Positions 17,234 to 26,120 of a stretch of 64,000 nt of DNA are shown here, piece by piece. Positions within the stretch are counted from its first letter, which is position 1. Every line of letters begins with the position of its first letter. The stretch lies in the NCBI GenBank assembly GCA_963773665.1, contig CAVZBZ010000001.1, positions 1,443,231 to 1,507,230 of the forward strand, read 5' to 3'. The position numbers were made by a program, and so were the translations under genes. The stretch is from DATJLY01 sp963773665. GTDB taxonomy: Bacteria > Pseudomonadota > Alphaproteobacteria > ATCC43930 > CGMCC-115725. Under the pieces are notes generated by a model. It was not told the origin of the DNA and searched no databases. It saw nothing but the letters and a program-made list of their open reading frames with translations.

Positions 17234-18514
17234 ATGATGGCGTATCTCGTCTATTTCGGCCTGCCGGTGGTCCTGCTCATCATCGGCTTTCCGATCTTTC
17301 TTATATTGATCATCACCTCGATCGTCGCCGTCTTCACCGTGGCCGACGTGCCGACCGAGACGCTGCAGACCTACATGTTCGGCAGCCTCGACAATTTCCC
17401 GCTGCTCGCGGTGCCGTTCTTCGTGCTCGCCGGCGAGATCATGGCGCAGGGCGGCATCGCGCGGCGCGTCATAGCCTGGGTCATGTCGGTGATCGGCGGC
17501 GTGCGCGGCTCGCTCGCCGTGACGACCGTGGCGGCATCGGAACTGTTCGGCGCCATGTCGCATACCGCCGTCGGCACCGTCATCGCCATGGGCCGCATGA
17601 TCTATCCCTCGCTGCGCGAGGGCGGCTACAACGAGCGCTTCGCCGTCGGCCTCGTCGCATCCTCGGGCGCGATCGCAGTGGTGATCCCGCCGTCCATCGC
17701 GATGATCCTCTATTCGATGTCGGCGCAGCAATCGGCCGTGTTCCTGTTCACCGCCGGGATCCTGCCGAGCCTTCTCATCGGGCTCGTCGATGCCCTCTAC
17801 GTCATGGGCTATGCGAAGATCAAGATGGTGCCGCTGGCCGCGCGCGCACGGTGGAAAAACATCTGGATCACCACCAAGGAGGCGAGCTGGTCGATCGGCA
17901 CGCTGGTCGTGATCTTCGGCGGCATCTATGGCGGCATCTTCACGCCGACCGAGGCGGCGGGCGTCGCCGTCGTCTATTCGGTGTTCGTCACCATGTTCAT
18001 CTACCGCGAGGTTGGGGTGGCCGATCTGTGGCGCATCCTGACGAACGCGGCCTTCCTCATCTCGCAGATCCTGATCATCGTGACCGCGGCCGGCATCTAT
18101 TCGTGGCTGCTGACGACGAGCGGCATCCCGCAGCACATCGTCGCGTCCGTCGAAGGCATGCACATGGCGAAATGGGAGCTGCTGCTCTGGATCAATGCCG
18201 GGCTTTTGCTGGCGGGAAGCTTTCTCGAGCCGGCGCCCGCCATCCTGATCCTGACGCCGCTGCTTCTGCCGATCGTCGTGGCGGTGGGCGTCAATCCGAT
18301 CCATTTCGGCATCATCATGGCGGTCAATCTCAGCATCGGCATGTACACCCCGCCCTTCGGGCTCAACCTTTTCTCGTCGCAGGCCGTGTTCGATTCGCCG
18401 ATCGCGAAGGTCTATGTCGGCGTGCTGCCGTTCGTGGCGATCAATTTCGCGACACTGATGGTCATCACCTACGTGCCGCAAATCTCGATGGTGCTGGTGA
18501 ACCTCAGGCATTAG
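17234..18514 (+). CDS. TRAP transporter large permease (DctM family)
   Basis: A 426-residue transport subunit with about a dozen hydrophobic segments. Typical DctM stretches are LAVPFFVLAGEIMAQGGIARR, AVVIPPSIAMILYSM, GGIYGGIFTPTEAAGVAVVYS and MYTPPFGLNLF. It forms the ion-coupled translocation path with the small subunit encoded 39 bases upstream. Start ATG at 17234 (MMAYLVYF). The binding protein, small permease, large permease and amidohydrolase genes run in the same direction with short gaps and look like one operon. Confidence 0.94.
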   Translation: MMAYLVYFGLPVVLLIIGFPIFLILIITSIVAVFTVADVPTETLQTYMFGSLDNFPLLAVPFFVLAGEIMAQGGIARRVIAWVMSVIGGVRGSLAVTTVAASELFGAMSHTAVGTVIAMGRMIYPSLREGGYNERFAVGLVASSGAIAVVIPPSIAMILYSMSAQQSAVFLFTAGILPSLLIGLVDALYVMGYAKIKMVPLAARARWKNIWITTKEASWSIGTLVVIFGGIYGGIFTPTEAAGVAVVYSVFVTMFIYREVGVADLWRILTNAAFLISQILIIVTAAGIYSWLLTTSGIPQHIVASVEGMHMAKWELLLWINAGLLLAGSFLEPAPAILILTPLLLPIVVAVGVNPIHFGIIMAVNLSIGMYTPPFGLNLFSSQAVFDSPIAKVYVGVLPFVAINFATLMVITYVPQISMVLVNLRH

Positions 18515-18529
18515 TGCGGGAGGCGCCGC

Positions 18530-19726
18530 ATGCGGACCGCCATCGTCAATGCCGGCCAGATCCTGTCCGGCGACTGGCGCGCGCCGTTCGTCAAGGCCAA
18601 CGCGATCGTCATGGACAAGGGCCGGATCGAGAGCGTCGGCGAGGATGGCGCGGCTTCGCTCGGCGCGTGCGACGTGGTCATCGACGCCGCGGGCGCCACA
18701 ATCATTCCCGGCCTCATCGACTCGCAAGTGCACAACACGTTCGGCGACTACACGCCGCGCCAGAAGACGGTGGGCTTCCTCGAAAGCTATGTGCACGGCG
18801 CGGTGACGACGGCGATCAGCGCGTCGGAGGTGCACGTGCCGGGCCGGCCGCACGATCCCGAGGGGGTCAAGGCGCTGGCGCTCGCCGCGCAGCGTTGCTT
18901 CGAGCATTTCCGTCCCGGCGGCATGCGGGTGTGGGCCGGGTCGATCATCCTCGAGCCGGGTCTCACCGAGGCCGATTTCCGCGAGATCGCCGGGAAGGGC
19001 GTGTGGCTCGCCAAGGCAGGGTTCGGCCAGGTCGAGACGCCCTATGACTACGTGCCGCTCGTCAAATGGGCACGCGAGGCGGGCATGATCACGACGGTGC
19101 ATACGGGCGGCGCGTCGATCCCGGATTCATCGCCGATCACCGGCGACCATCTCCTCGCCATGCGGCCGCACGTGTCGTTCCACATCAATGGCGGGCCGAC
19201 CGCCATGCCCGACCGCGATTTCGAGCGCATCATCCTGGACAGCGACATCGCGCTTCAGCTCTGCACCGCCGGCAACCTGCGCACGGCCTTGATGTGCGCC
19301 GGGCTCGCGCGCCGGCACGGCGCCCTGGACCGCCTGCTCCTTGCCACCGACACGCCGACGGGCAGCGGCGTCATGCCGCTCGGCATGATCTACACCATGT
19401 CGCATCTCGCGAGCCTCACCGACATGCCCCCCGAGCATGCCGTGTGCGCCGCCACCGGCAACAACGCCCGGGTCTATCGTCTCAACAGCGGCTTCATCGC
19501 AGCCGGCAAGGACGCCGACGTGGCGATCGTCGACGCGCCCGTCGGCGGGACGCAGGACACGGCGCTCGCCGCGCTGAAGCACGGCGATCCGTGCGCCGTC
19601 GGCGCAGTCGTCACCGACGGCGAGCCGCGCTTCGTCGGCCAGAGCCGCAACACGCCGGCCCCCAAGAAGCGGATCCGGGTGGCCGAATGCCGTCTCGTCC
19701 GCGACTTTTCACCGGCGCGGCATTGA
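18530..19726 (+). CDS. amidohydrolase-superfamily protein, enamidase-like
   Basis: A 398-residue amidohydrolase resembling enamidase of nicotinate fermentation, which hydrolyses a cyclic enamide. The body contains TPRQKTVGFLESYVHG and LQLCTAGNLRTALMCAGLAR. Compared with the metal ligands I recall for enamidase (His67, His69, Lys164, His193, His221, Asp276), this protein has Gln66, His68, Lys162, His191, His218 and Asp274, all shifted by 1-3 residues. The first His of the HxH pair is therefore Gln (codon CAA). Either metal binding is altered or one base is wrong. It follows the TRAP genes by 15 bases, suggesting it acts on the imported compound. Confidence 0.85.
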   Translation: MRTAIVNAGQILSGDWRAPFVKANAIVMDKGRIESVGEDGAASLGACDVVIDAAGATIIPGLIDSQVHNTFGDYTPRQKTVGFLESYVHGAVTTAISASEVHVPGRPHDPEGVKALALAAQRCFEHFRPGGMRVWAGSIILEPGLTEADFREIAGKGVWLAKAGFGQVETPYDYVPLVKWAREAGMITTVHTGGASIPDSSPITGDHLLAMRPHVSFHINGGPTAMPDRDFERIILDSDIALQLCTAGNLRTALMCAGLARRHGALDRLLLATDTPTGSGVMPLGMIYTMSHLASLTDMPPEHAVCAATGNNARVYRLNSGFIAAGKDADVAIVDAPVGGTQDTALAALKHGDPCAVGAVVTDGEPRFVGQSRNTPAPKKRIRVAECRLVRDFSPARH

Positions 19727-19730
19727 CGCG

Positions 19731-20042
19731 TTAATTCGATTGCGGCTGGTAGGGGCCAAGCCCCTTGAGCGCCGCCGCCGCAATCGAAGCGTCCACCGCC
19801 TGCTCGGGCTCGAGATTGCCCTGGAAGGTGCCTTGCGCCTTGAAATTGGCGAGGTCGATCTTGAGGCTCGGCATGTCGATCGCGCCGTCGGGATTGGCCC
19901 ATGAGGCGAGATAAAGGGTGACGTCGCTCACCGCGCCGACCACGCCGATCGTCACCGTCTCGTCGGCCCGGGCAGCGGCCGCCCCGTAGAGCGCAGCCGC
20001 GGCGGCAACGAATGCTGCGATGGTCATTCTGGTTCTTTTCAT
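19731..20042 (-). pseudogene. NitT/TauT-type solute-binding protein with the middle deleted in frame
   Basis: A 103-residue open frame. The signal peptide MKRTRMTIAAFVAAAAALYG and mature start ETVTIGVVGAVSDVTLYLA match the beginning of proteins like the one at 53037-54056. They are followed directly, near base 19903, by ANPDGAIDMPSLKIDLANFK and a tail ending AAALKGLGPYQP, which matches the C-terminal ~55 residues of that family. Roughly 230 residues forming most of both lobes are absent, yet the frame is intact. It could still yield a small secreted protein, but cannot bind ligand in the usual way. Confidence 0.75.
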
Positions 20043-20146
20043 GGGCTTTCTCGCGGCTGGCGGTGGTTCGCGGAGATGATATACGATCTTCCGCCAACGG
20101 CCGCGCGCCATCAAGGCGCCGCGTGCATGAAGCAAGGGCCGATGCG

Positions 20147-20719
20147 ATGAAGCTCGTCATGGTGGTGGGCGCGGCGACGCCGCCCGGACGCTTGAGCAGC
20201 GCCGTGGCGCAGCTTGCCGCCGCGCTCGCCGAGCGGCCCGGGATCGCGGTCGAGACGATCAACCTCGCCGCGACCCGGGTCGAGCCGTGCGATGGACGAA
20301 AGCTCGAGGATTACGACGCGCCGACGCGCACGGCGGTCGAGACGATCGCGGCCGCCGACGGCGTGGCGCTGGCGGCGCCGGTTTATCGCGCGAGCTTCCC
20401 CGGCGTGCTCAAGAACCTGCTCGACATCCTTCCGGTCGAGGCCTTGCGCGACAAGCCGGTGGCGATCGTGGCGATGGGAGGCTCGCCGCATCATTACCTC
20501 GCCGTCGACGCGCATCTGCGCCTCGTGCTGGCGTGGTTCGGCGCGATCGCGCTGCCGAATTCGGTCTATCTCACCGGCCGCGATTTCGCCGAGGGGCGCA
20601 TCCAGTCGGAGAGTGCGGCAGCCGATCTTGCGGCGCTCGGCGCGGCGCTCGCTGCCATGACGCAAGCGGTGAAGGGCCAAAGCTTCGGCCCCGTGCCGCT
20701 TGCGGCGCGCTTCACCTGA
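20147..20719 (+). CDS. NADPH-dependent FMN reductase
   Basis: A 190-residue flavodoxin-fold flavin reductase (SsuE type). The start MKLVMVVGAATPPGRLSSAV has the phosphate-binding loop, and AAPVYRASFPGVLKNLLDIL is the conserved flavin-binding segment. Such enzymes supply FMNH2 to two-component monooxygenases, so this could serve the LLM-family enzymes at 9335, 27976 or 31115, although it is not in an operon with any of them. It is followed 10 bases later by the response-regulator gene. Confidence 0.88.
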   Translation: MKLVMVVGAATPPGRLSSAVAQLAAALAERPGIAVETINLAATRVEPCDGRKLEDYDAPTRTAVETIAAADGVALAAPVYRASFPGVLKNLLDILPVEALRDKPVAIVAMGGSPHHYLAVDAHLRLVLAWFGAIALPNSVYLTGRDFAEGRIQSESAAADLAALGAALAAMTQAVKGQSFGPVPLAARFT

Positions 20720-20729
20720 CGGACGCGCG

Positions 20730-21357
20730 ATGGCAGAGGACGCCACCATCTTCATCGTCGACGACGACGACGCCGTGCGCGAGTCGCTTCAGCTTTTGCT
20801 CGAGGCGAACGGCTATAAGGTGACGACCTTTGCGTCGGGCACGGCGTTTCTTTCGAGCCTGAAGCGGGCGCCCGCAGGGTGCCTTCTGGTCGATGTCCGC
20901 ATGCCGGGCCTTTCCGGCATCGAGGTGCAGGAAGAGCTTGCGCGCCGCCAGGTCGCATTGCCGACCGTCGTCATCACCGGCCATGCCGACGTGCCGCTCG
21001 CGGTGCAGGCGATGAAGGCGGGCGCCGCCGACTTCATCGAGAAGCCCTATGCCGAAATCGGCAATTCTTGCGAGCGTAGAGCGGGCATTGCAGCTCGCAA
21101 GCGCGACGCGCCAGCTCGGCGAGCAGGCAGCATCCATCCGCGAGCGCGCCGAGCGCCTGACGGCGCGCGAGCGTGACGTACTCGGCGAGCTCGTCGTAGG
21201 CCATCCCAACAAGGTCATCGCCCACCATCTCGACATCAGCCCGCGCACGGTCGAAATCCACCGCGCGCGCGTGATGGAGAAGATGGAGGCCAAGAACCTT
21301 TCCGAACTGGTGCGGATGGCGCTCGCGGCCGATCTCGCCGGCAACGCCAAGCCGTGA
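20730..21357 (+). CDS. FixJ-family response regulator (receiver plus LuxR-type HTH), frameshifted
   Basis: The receiver domain is clear: TIFIVDDDDAVRESLQLLLE carries the acidic pocket, LLVDVRMPGLSG the phospho-acceptor Asp, then VVITGHADVPLAV and the Lys in FIEKPYA. Near base 21053 the frame shifts; removing one A from a run of three gives KPYAESAILASVERAL and continues into an output domain with LTARERDVLGELVVGHPNKV and the helix ISPRTVEIHRARVMEKM. The total length of ~208 residues is normal for FixJ/TtrR-type regulators. No sensor kinase gene is adjacent. The break looks like a homopolymer sequencing error. Confidence 0.88.
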
Positions 21358-21400
21358 AAGGGACGGGCGGAGCTGGATCAACCCCGGCGCGGAGGAAGGG

Positions 21401-22231
21401 ATGAAGGATTTTGCAGGCAAGACGGCATTCGTCACGGGCGCAGCGCAGGGCATCGGGCTCGGCATCTGCCGCGCGCTCGCGCGGCGCGGCGCAAATGTGG
21501 CGATGGCCGATATCGCCGAGGCGCCGCTCGCGGCGGCGCGCGCCGGGCTCGAGCGCGCCGGCGCCCGCGCGATGGCCGTGCCGCTCGACGTGTCGGACGA
21601 GGCAGCGGTCAAGCGCGCTTCGTCCGCGGTCGAGGCGCGCTTCGGCAAGGTGCATCTCCTGTTCAACAATGCCGGCGTGGTGGCGCCGCCAAAGCCGGTC
21701 TCGGAAATTTCGCTCGAGGAGTGGAACTGGCTCGTCGCGGTCAACCTGTTCGGCGCGATCCACGGCATCCGCGCCTTCCTGCCGCTCATCAAGAAGCACG
21801 GCGAGGGCGGCCATATCGTCAATACGGCTTCGATCGCGGGTCTGCAGGTGCGGGCGGGGCGCGGCACCGGCGGCTATGCCGCAACGAAATTCGCCGTGGT
21901 GGCGCTTTCGGAATCGCTCGCCCAGGAGCTCGCGGGAAGCGGCATCGGCGTTTCCGTGCTGTGCCCCGCCGCGGTCGACACCAAGATCTACGAGGCGCCG
22001 CGGCGCCGGCCGGAGCGTTTCGGCGGCCCGTTCGAGCCGCCGGCGCCCGACGATGCGAGGATCGCGCTATCCTCCGGCATGAAGCCCGACGAGGTCGGCG
22101 AACGCGTGCTGCGCGCGATTGCGGACGGCGAGTTCTACATCCTGACGCACGCCGAGACCAAATCCTGGCTCGAGGAGCGCCACGCCCGCATCGTCGCCGC
22201 CTTCGACCAGATAAGCCGATTCGACCGGTGA
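21401..22231 (+). CDS. short-chain dehydrogenase/reductase
   Basis: A 276-residue classical SDR using NAD(P)H. The cofactor motif TGAAQGIGLGICRAL lies at the N-terminus, NNAGVV follows, and the catalytic Tyr and Lys are in GGYAATKFAVVALSESLAQE, preceded by a Ser in NTASIAG. The segment after residue ~190 (CPAAVDTKIYEAPRRRPERF) is the substrate-binding loop. It lies 43 bases after the response-regulator gene in the same direction. Alcohol or ketone substrate unknown. Confidence 0.92.
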   Translation: MKDFAGKTAFVTGAAQGIGLGICRALARRGANVAMADIAEAPLAAARAGLERAGARAMAVPLDVSDEAAVKRASSAVEARFGKVHLLFNNAGVVAPPKPVSEISLEEWNWLVAVNLFGAIHGIRAFLPLIKKHGEGGHIVNTASIAGLQVRAGRGTGGYAATKFAVVALSESLAQELAGSGIGVSVLCPAAVDTKIYEAPRRRPERFGGPFEPPAPDDARIALSSGMKPDEVGERVLRAIADGEFYILTHAETKSWLEERHARIVAAFDQISRFDR

Positions 22232-22295
22232 ACGCATTTTCCGGCGACTCGGCATGCATCTTGCGCACGCGGCAGCGTTCGCGCAGCATCGCAGG

Positions 22296-22589
22296 ATGGT
22301 CGTCCTACGCGTCCTGGGCTACCTGCTGCTGCTCGCCGGGCTCATCGTGCTCGGCCGCGACGGGCTCGCTTGGCACGACACGGGGCACATCGATCCGGCG
22401 GCGCTTGGGCCGCTCTGGCTCGAGCTGTCGCGCCGGAGCTATGTCGCGGTCGAGAACGCGCTCGCGCCGTGGCTCCTCTATATTCTTCGCCACATCCTTG
22501 TGCTGTGGGCGGCGCCGAGTTTCCTCGTGGTGGGGCTGGCGCTCGCTCTCGTCGGCCGCAGACGGCGGCGGCGGCACCGCAGGCGCTAG
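22296..22589 (+). CDS. small predicted membrane protein
   Basis: A 97-residue protein with two hydrophobic stretches, VVLRVLGYLLLLAGLIVLG at the N-terminus and ILVLWAAPSFLVVGLALALV near the C-terminus, and a strongly basic tail of Arg and His. The positive-inside rule would put the tail in the cytoplasm. A start 42 bases upstream (22254) is also possible. No family is recognised. It ends directly next to the end of the convergent lepA gene. Confidence 0.6.
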   Translation: MVVLRVLGYLLLLAGLIVLGRDGLAWHDTGHIDPAALGPLWLELSRRSYVAVENALAPWLLYILRHILVLWAAPSFLVVGLALALVGRRRRRRHRRR

Positions 22590-24392
22590 CTACTCGTTCC
22601 CCATCTTGAGCGCGGCGAGGAAGGCCGACTGCGGAATTTCCACCTTGCCGAACTGGCGCATCCGCTTCTTGCCCTCCTTCTGCTTCTCGAGCAGCTTGCG
22701 CTTTCTCGTCACGTCGCCGCCATAGCATTTGGCGAGCACGTCCTTCCTGAGCGGCTTCACCGTCTCGCGCGCGATGATGCGGCCGCCCAATGCGGCCTGG
22801 ATCGCGATCGCGAAAAGCTGGCGCGGGATAAGGTCCTTGAGGCGCTCGCACAGCGCCCGCCCGCGGCGTTCGGCCTGGATGCGGTGGACGATGACGGCAA
22901 GCGCATCGACCGGCTCGCCGTTGACGAGGATGTTCATCAGCACGAGATCGCCTTCCTGATAGCCGTCGAGCTGATAGTCGAAGCTGGCATAGCCGCGGCT
23001 CACCGATTTCAGGCGGTCGTAGAAATCGAACACGACCTCGTTCAAGGGCAGGCGATAGACCACCATGGCGCGCGTGCCGACATAAGTGAGGTCCTTCTGC
23101 ACGCCGCGGCGCTCTTCGCAGAGCGCGAGGATCGGGCCAAGATAGGTGTCGGGCACCAGAATGGTCGCCCTGATCCACGGCTCCTCGATATGGTCGATGC
23201 GCACGGGATCGGGCATGTCCACCGGATTGTGCAGCTCGCGCACGTCGCCGTTCGTCTGGTGGATGCGATAGACCACCGAGGGCGCCGTGGCGATGAGCTC
23301 GAGATCGAATTCGCGCTCGAGCCGTTCCTCGATGATCTCGAGATGGAGGAGCCCCAAAAAGCCGCAGCGGAAGCCGAAGCCCAGCGCGGCCGAAGTCTCG
23401 GGCTCGTATTCGAAGCTCGCGTCGTTCAAGCGCAGCTTTGCCAGCGAATCCCTGAGCCGCTCGTAATCGGCGGCATCGGTCGGGAACAGGCCGCAGAACA
23501 CCACGGGCTGCACCGGCTTGAAGCCCGGAAGCGGCGCCTCGGCCGGACGGCGGTCGTCGGTGATGGTGTCGCCGACGCGGCAGTCGGCCACGGTCTTGAT
23601 GCCGGCGGTGATGAAGCCGATCTCGCCGGGACCGAGCGCTTCGATCTGCACCGGCTTCGGCGTGAAGACGCCGACCCGCTCGATCGTGTGCACCGCGCCC
23701 GTCGCCATGAGGCGGATCTTGAGGCCGGGCTTCAGTGCGCCGTCCTTGACGCGGACCAAGGTGACGACGCCGAGATAGGAATCGTACCAACTATCGACGA
23801 GCAGCGCCTTCAAGGGGGTCGCCTCGTCGCCCTTGGGCGGCGGCAGGCGCGTGACCAGCGCTTCGAGAACCGCCTCGATGTTGAGCCCGGTCTTGGCCGA
23901 GATCTCGATCGCGCCCGAGGCGTCGAGGCCGATCACCTCCTCGATCTGCTGCTTCACCCGCTCGGGCTCGGCCGCCGGCAGGTCGATCTTGTTGAGCACC
24001 GGCACGATCTCGTGCCCGGCATCGATCGCCTGATAGACGTTGGCAAGCGTCTGCGCCTCGACACCCTGGCTTGCATCGACGACGAGGAGCGAGCCTTCGC
24101 ACGCGGCGAGCGAGCGGCTCACCTCGTAGGCGAAATCGACGTGGCCCGGCGTGTCCATGAGATTGAGCTCGTAGGTCTCGCCGTCGCGCGCGCGATAGCT
24201 GAGCCGCACCGTCTGCGCCTTGATGGTGATGCCGCGCTCGCGCTCGATATCCATGCTGTCGAGCACCTGGGCGCGCATCTCGCGCGCCTCGAGCCCGCCG
24301 CAGAATTCGATGAGGCGGTCGGCGAGGGTCGATTTGCCATGATCGATATGCGCGATGATGGCGAAATTGCGGATACGCTTAAGATCGGTCAT
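22590..24392 (-). CDS. lepA: translation elongation factor 4 (LepA)
   Basis: A 600-residue translational GTPase, the usual LepA length. G1 is AHIDHGKSTLADRL, switch II is DTPGHVDFAYEVSRSLAACE, G4 is NKIDLP and the region after residue ~190 holds domain II. The LepA-specific C-terminal domain includes CYGGDVTRKRKLLEKQKEGK near the end. LepA back-translocates or remodels stalled ribosomes and is nearly universal in bacteria. ATG at 24392 is preferred; a second possible start lies 15 bases upstream. The reading frame is intact, which helps calibrate the frameshifts elsewhere. Confidence 0.97.
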   Translation of the reverse strand: MTDLKRIRNFAIIAHIDHGKSTLADRLIEFCGGLEAREMRAQVLDSMDIERERGITIKAQTVRLSYRARDGETYELNLMDTPGHVDFAYEVSRSLAACEGSLLVVDASQGVEAQTLANVYQAIDAGHEIVPVLNKIDLPAAEPERVKQQIEEVIGLDASGAIEISAKTGLNIEAVLEALVTRLPPPKGDEATPLKALLVDSWYDSYLGVVTLVRVKDGALKPGLKIRLMATGAVHTIERVGVFTPKPVQIEALGPGEIGFITAGIKTVADCRVGDTITDDRRPAEAPLPGFKPVQPVVFCGLFPTDAADYERLRDSLAKLRLNDASFEYEPETSAALGFGFRCGFLGLLHLEIIEERLEREFDLELIATAPSVVYRIHQTNGDVRELHNPVDMPDPVRIDHIEEPWIRATILVPDTYLGPILALCEERRGVQKDLTYVGTRAMVVYRLPLNEVVFDFYDRLKSVSRGYASFDYQLDGYQEGDLVLMNILVNGEPVDALAVIVHRIQAERRGRALCERLKDLIPRQLFAIAIQAALGGRIIARETVKPLRKDVLAKCYGGDVTRKRKLLEKQKEGKKRMRQFGKVEIPQSAFLAALKMGNE

Positions 24393-24509
24393 GGGAAGGT
24401 GGAACATAGGGAGCGGCGCCGCTTGGTGCAACCGCGGGAGCCCCTGCAAGATGCTGGCGCGTGCGCGCGAAACATGCACGATACGCGGCACTTCAACGCG
24501 GAGGGACAC

Positions 24510-24803
24510 ATGGCCGGATATCTCATCGCCAATATCGATGTCACGAACCCGGCCGGGTTCGACGAGTATCGCAAGAAGGTGAGCCCGATCATCGCCCAGT
24601 ATGGCGGGCGCTATATCGTTCGCGGCGGCGAGACGCGGATGCTCGAAGGCAACCTGCCGCTCAAACGGTTCATCGTGCTGGAATTCCCCACGCTTGCCGC
24701 GGCCCAGAAATTCTACGACAGCCCGGAGTACAAGCCGCTCATGGGCATTCGCGAGGCAAGCGCCAAGTCCAACGTCTTCCTGGTCGAGGGATACGCAGGA
24801 TAG
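24510..24803 (+). CDS. DUF1330 family protein
   Basis: A 97-residue ferredoxin-like (dimeric alpha/beta barrel) protein. MAGYLIANIDVTNPAGFDEY and the stretch GGRYIVRGGETRMLEG are typical of DUF1330, as is the segment IVLEFPTLAAAQKFYDSPEY. The family's biochemical role is not established. A Shine-Dalgarno (GGAGGG) precedes the ATG. It converges with the FAD monooxygenase gene, the two stops being 1 base apart. Confidence 0.92.
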   Translation: MAGYLIANIDVTNPAGFDEYRKKVSPIIAQYGGRYIVRGGETRMLEGNLPLKRFIVLEFPTLAAAQKFYDSPEYKPLMGIREASAKSNVFLVEGYAG

Positions 24804-24804
24804 T

Positions 24805-26001
24805 TCAGCCGAAATTGTTTTCGCCGAGGCCGGTGCTGCCGTAAAGCCATTGCAGCGCGTCGTACCATTGCGTTTGCGACTTCTCGCGCATGATGGCGTT
24901 GCGGAGCGCCGCATGCGCGCCCGCGGGATGATAGACGTGCTCGCCCAGCGCGCGCGATTGCAGCTGCACCCGGCTCGTGCGCAGCACGCGGCGCGCGCAA
25001 TAGGCGGTGAGCGCTTCCTCGATCCGGCCGGGGTGCGACGCAACCATGTGCGAGAGGCAGACCGCGTCCTCGAGCGCCATGCACGCACCTTGCGCCATGT
25101 ATTGCAGCATCGGGTGCGCCGCATCGCCCAGGAGCGTCACCCGCCCGTCGACCCAGTTGGCGGCGGGTTCGCGGTCGCACAGCACCCAGAGCCGCCAGTC
25201 GTGGCCTAGATCGATGATCTTGCGCGCCTTCTCGTGCACGTGCGCGAAGCCGCGCAGCACCTCCTCCTTCGCGACTTGCTTGCCGGCCACCGGTTCCGGC
25301 GCGTCGTTGTGGCAGGTGATGACGAGGTTGAACACCTTCCAGCCGGACAGCGGATAATGCACCAGGTGGCATTTCGGCCCGGCCCACAGCGTCGCCGCGT
25401 TCCAGCGCAAATCCTCCGCCATGCGCTCGGTCGGGATGACCGAGCGGTATGTCGTGTGGCCGGAAACCCTGGGCGCCCCGTCGCCGATCACCTGCTTCCT
25501 CACGTTCGACCAAAGCCCGTCGGCGCCGACGAGGAATGATCCCGTCATCGCCGGGCCGGAGGCGAGCCGGACGGTGACGCTGGTTCCATCCTGTTCGTAG
25601 GACGCGACCTCGCTGTTCACCCGGAGCTCGATCTTCGGATGATCGCGGCATGCCGTGAGCAGGACCTTGTGAAGATCGCCGCGGTGAACGACCGCATAGG
25701 GATTGCCGAAGCGCGCGCGGAAATTCTGGCCGAGATCGAGATGCATGATCTCTTCCGCCGTGAGCGCGTCCATGAGGCGCAGCTGGTCGATATAGACCGC
25801 CATGCCGCGCGCGGCCTCGCCGACGCCGAGATAATCGAAGGCATGAAACGCGTTGGGTCCGAGCTGGATGCCGGCGCCGATCTCGCCCAACTCGGGCGCG
25901 CGCTCAAGCACGACAACGGAAAAGCCCTTTTGCGCGAGCCCGAGCGCAGCCCCGAGTCCGCCGATGCCGCCGCCGGCGACGATGATGGGAAGGTCGCTCA
26001 T
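24805..26001 (-). CDS. FAD monooxygenase, 3-hydroxybenzoate 6-hydroxylase-like
   Basis: A 398-residue flavoprotein hydroxylase. It has the FAD motif IIVAGGGIGGLGAALGLAQK at the N-terminus, the DG motif LVGADGLWSNVRKQVIG, and the GD motif VTLLGDAAHPMLQYMAQGAC. The C-terminal YDALQWLYG resembles 3-hydroxybenzoate 6-hydroxylases, which convert 3-hydroxybenzoate to gentisate with NADH and O2. Salicylate hydroxylases are the main alternative. Gentisate 1,2-dioxygenase, the next step, is encoded at 44694-45713. The gene is divergent from the unknown ExxH protein at 26121, with 119 bases between. Confidence 0.85.
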   Translation of the reverse strand: MSDLPIIVAGGGIGGLGAALGLAQKGFSVVVLERAPELGEIGAGIQLGPNAFHAFDYLGVGEAARGMAVYIDQLRLMDALTAEEIMHLDLGQNFRARFGNPYAVVHRGDLHKVLLTACRDHPKIELRVNSEVASYEQDGTSVTVRLASGPAMTGSFLVGADGLWSNVRKQVIGDGAPRVSGHTTYRSVIPTERMAEDLRWNAATLWAGPKCHLVHYPLSGWKVFNLVITCHNDAPEPVAGKQVAKEEVLRGFAHVHEKARKIIDLGHDWRLWVLCDREPAANWVDGRVTLLGDAAHPMLQYMAQGACMALEDAVCLSHMVASHPGRIEEALTAYCARRVLRTSRVQLQSRALGEHVYHPAGAHAALRNAIMREKSQTQWYDALQWLYGSTGLGENNFG

Positions 26002-26120
26002 GCGGGGAAATCTAGCACCAAGAGCCCGCAAAAAAGAGCTTCCTGCACCGGATCGCGGCGCGCATATACTGGGGGTGGTTTGGATCGGCGCCGCAACGCC
26101 ATGAAGCGAGAGGATCGACC

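Noticed and set aside
16724..19102. Very long open frame (792 codons) antisense to the TRAP and enamidase genes
   Set aside because: It is His/Asp/Arg-rich with no recognisable domain; high third-position G+C of the real genes keeps the antisense frame open. The same holds for long antisense frames at 518-2350, 3237-5459 and 55406-58333.
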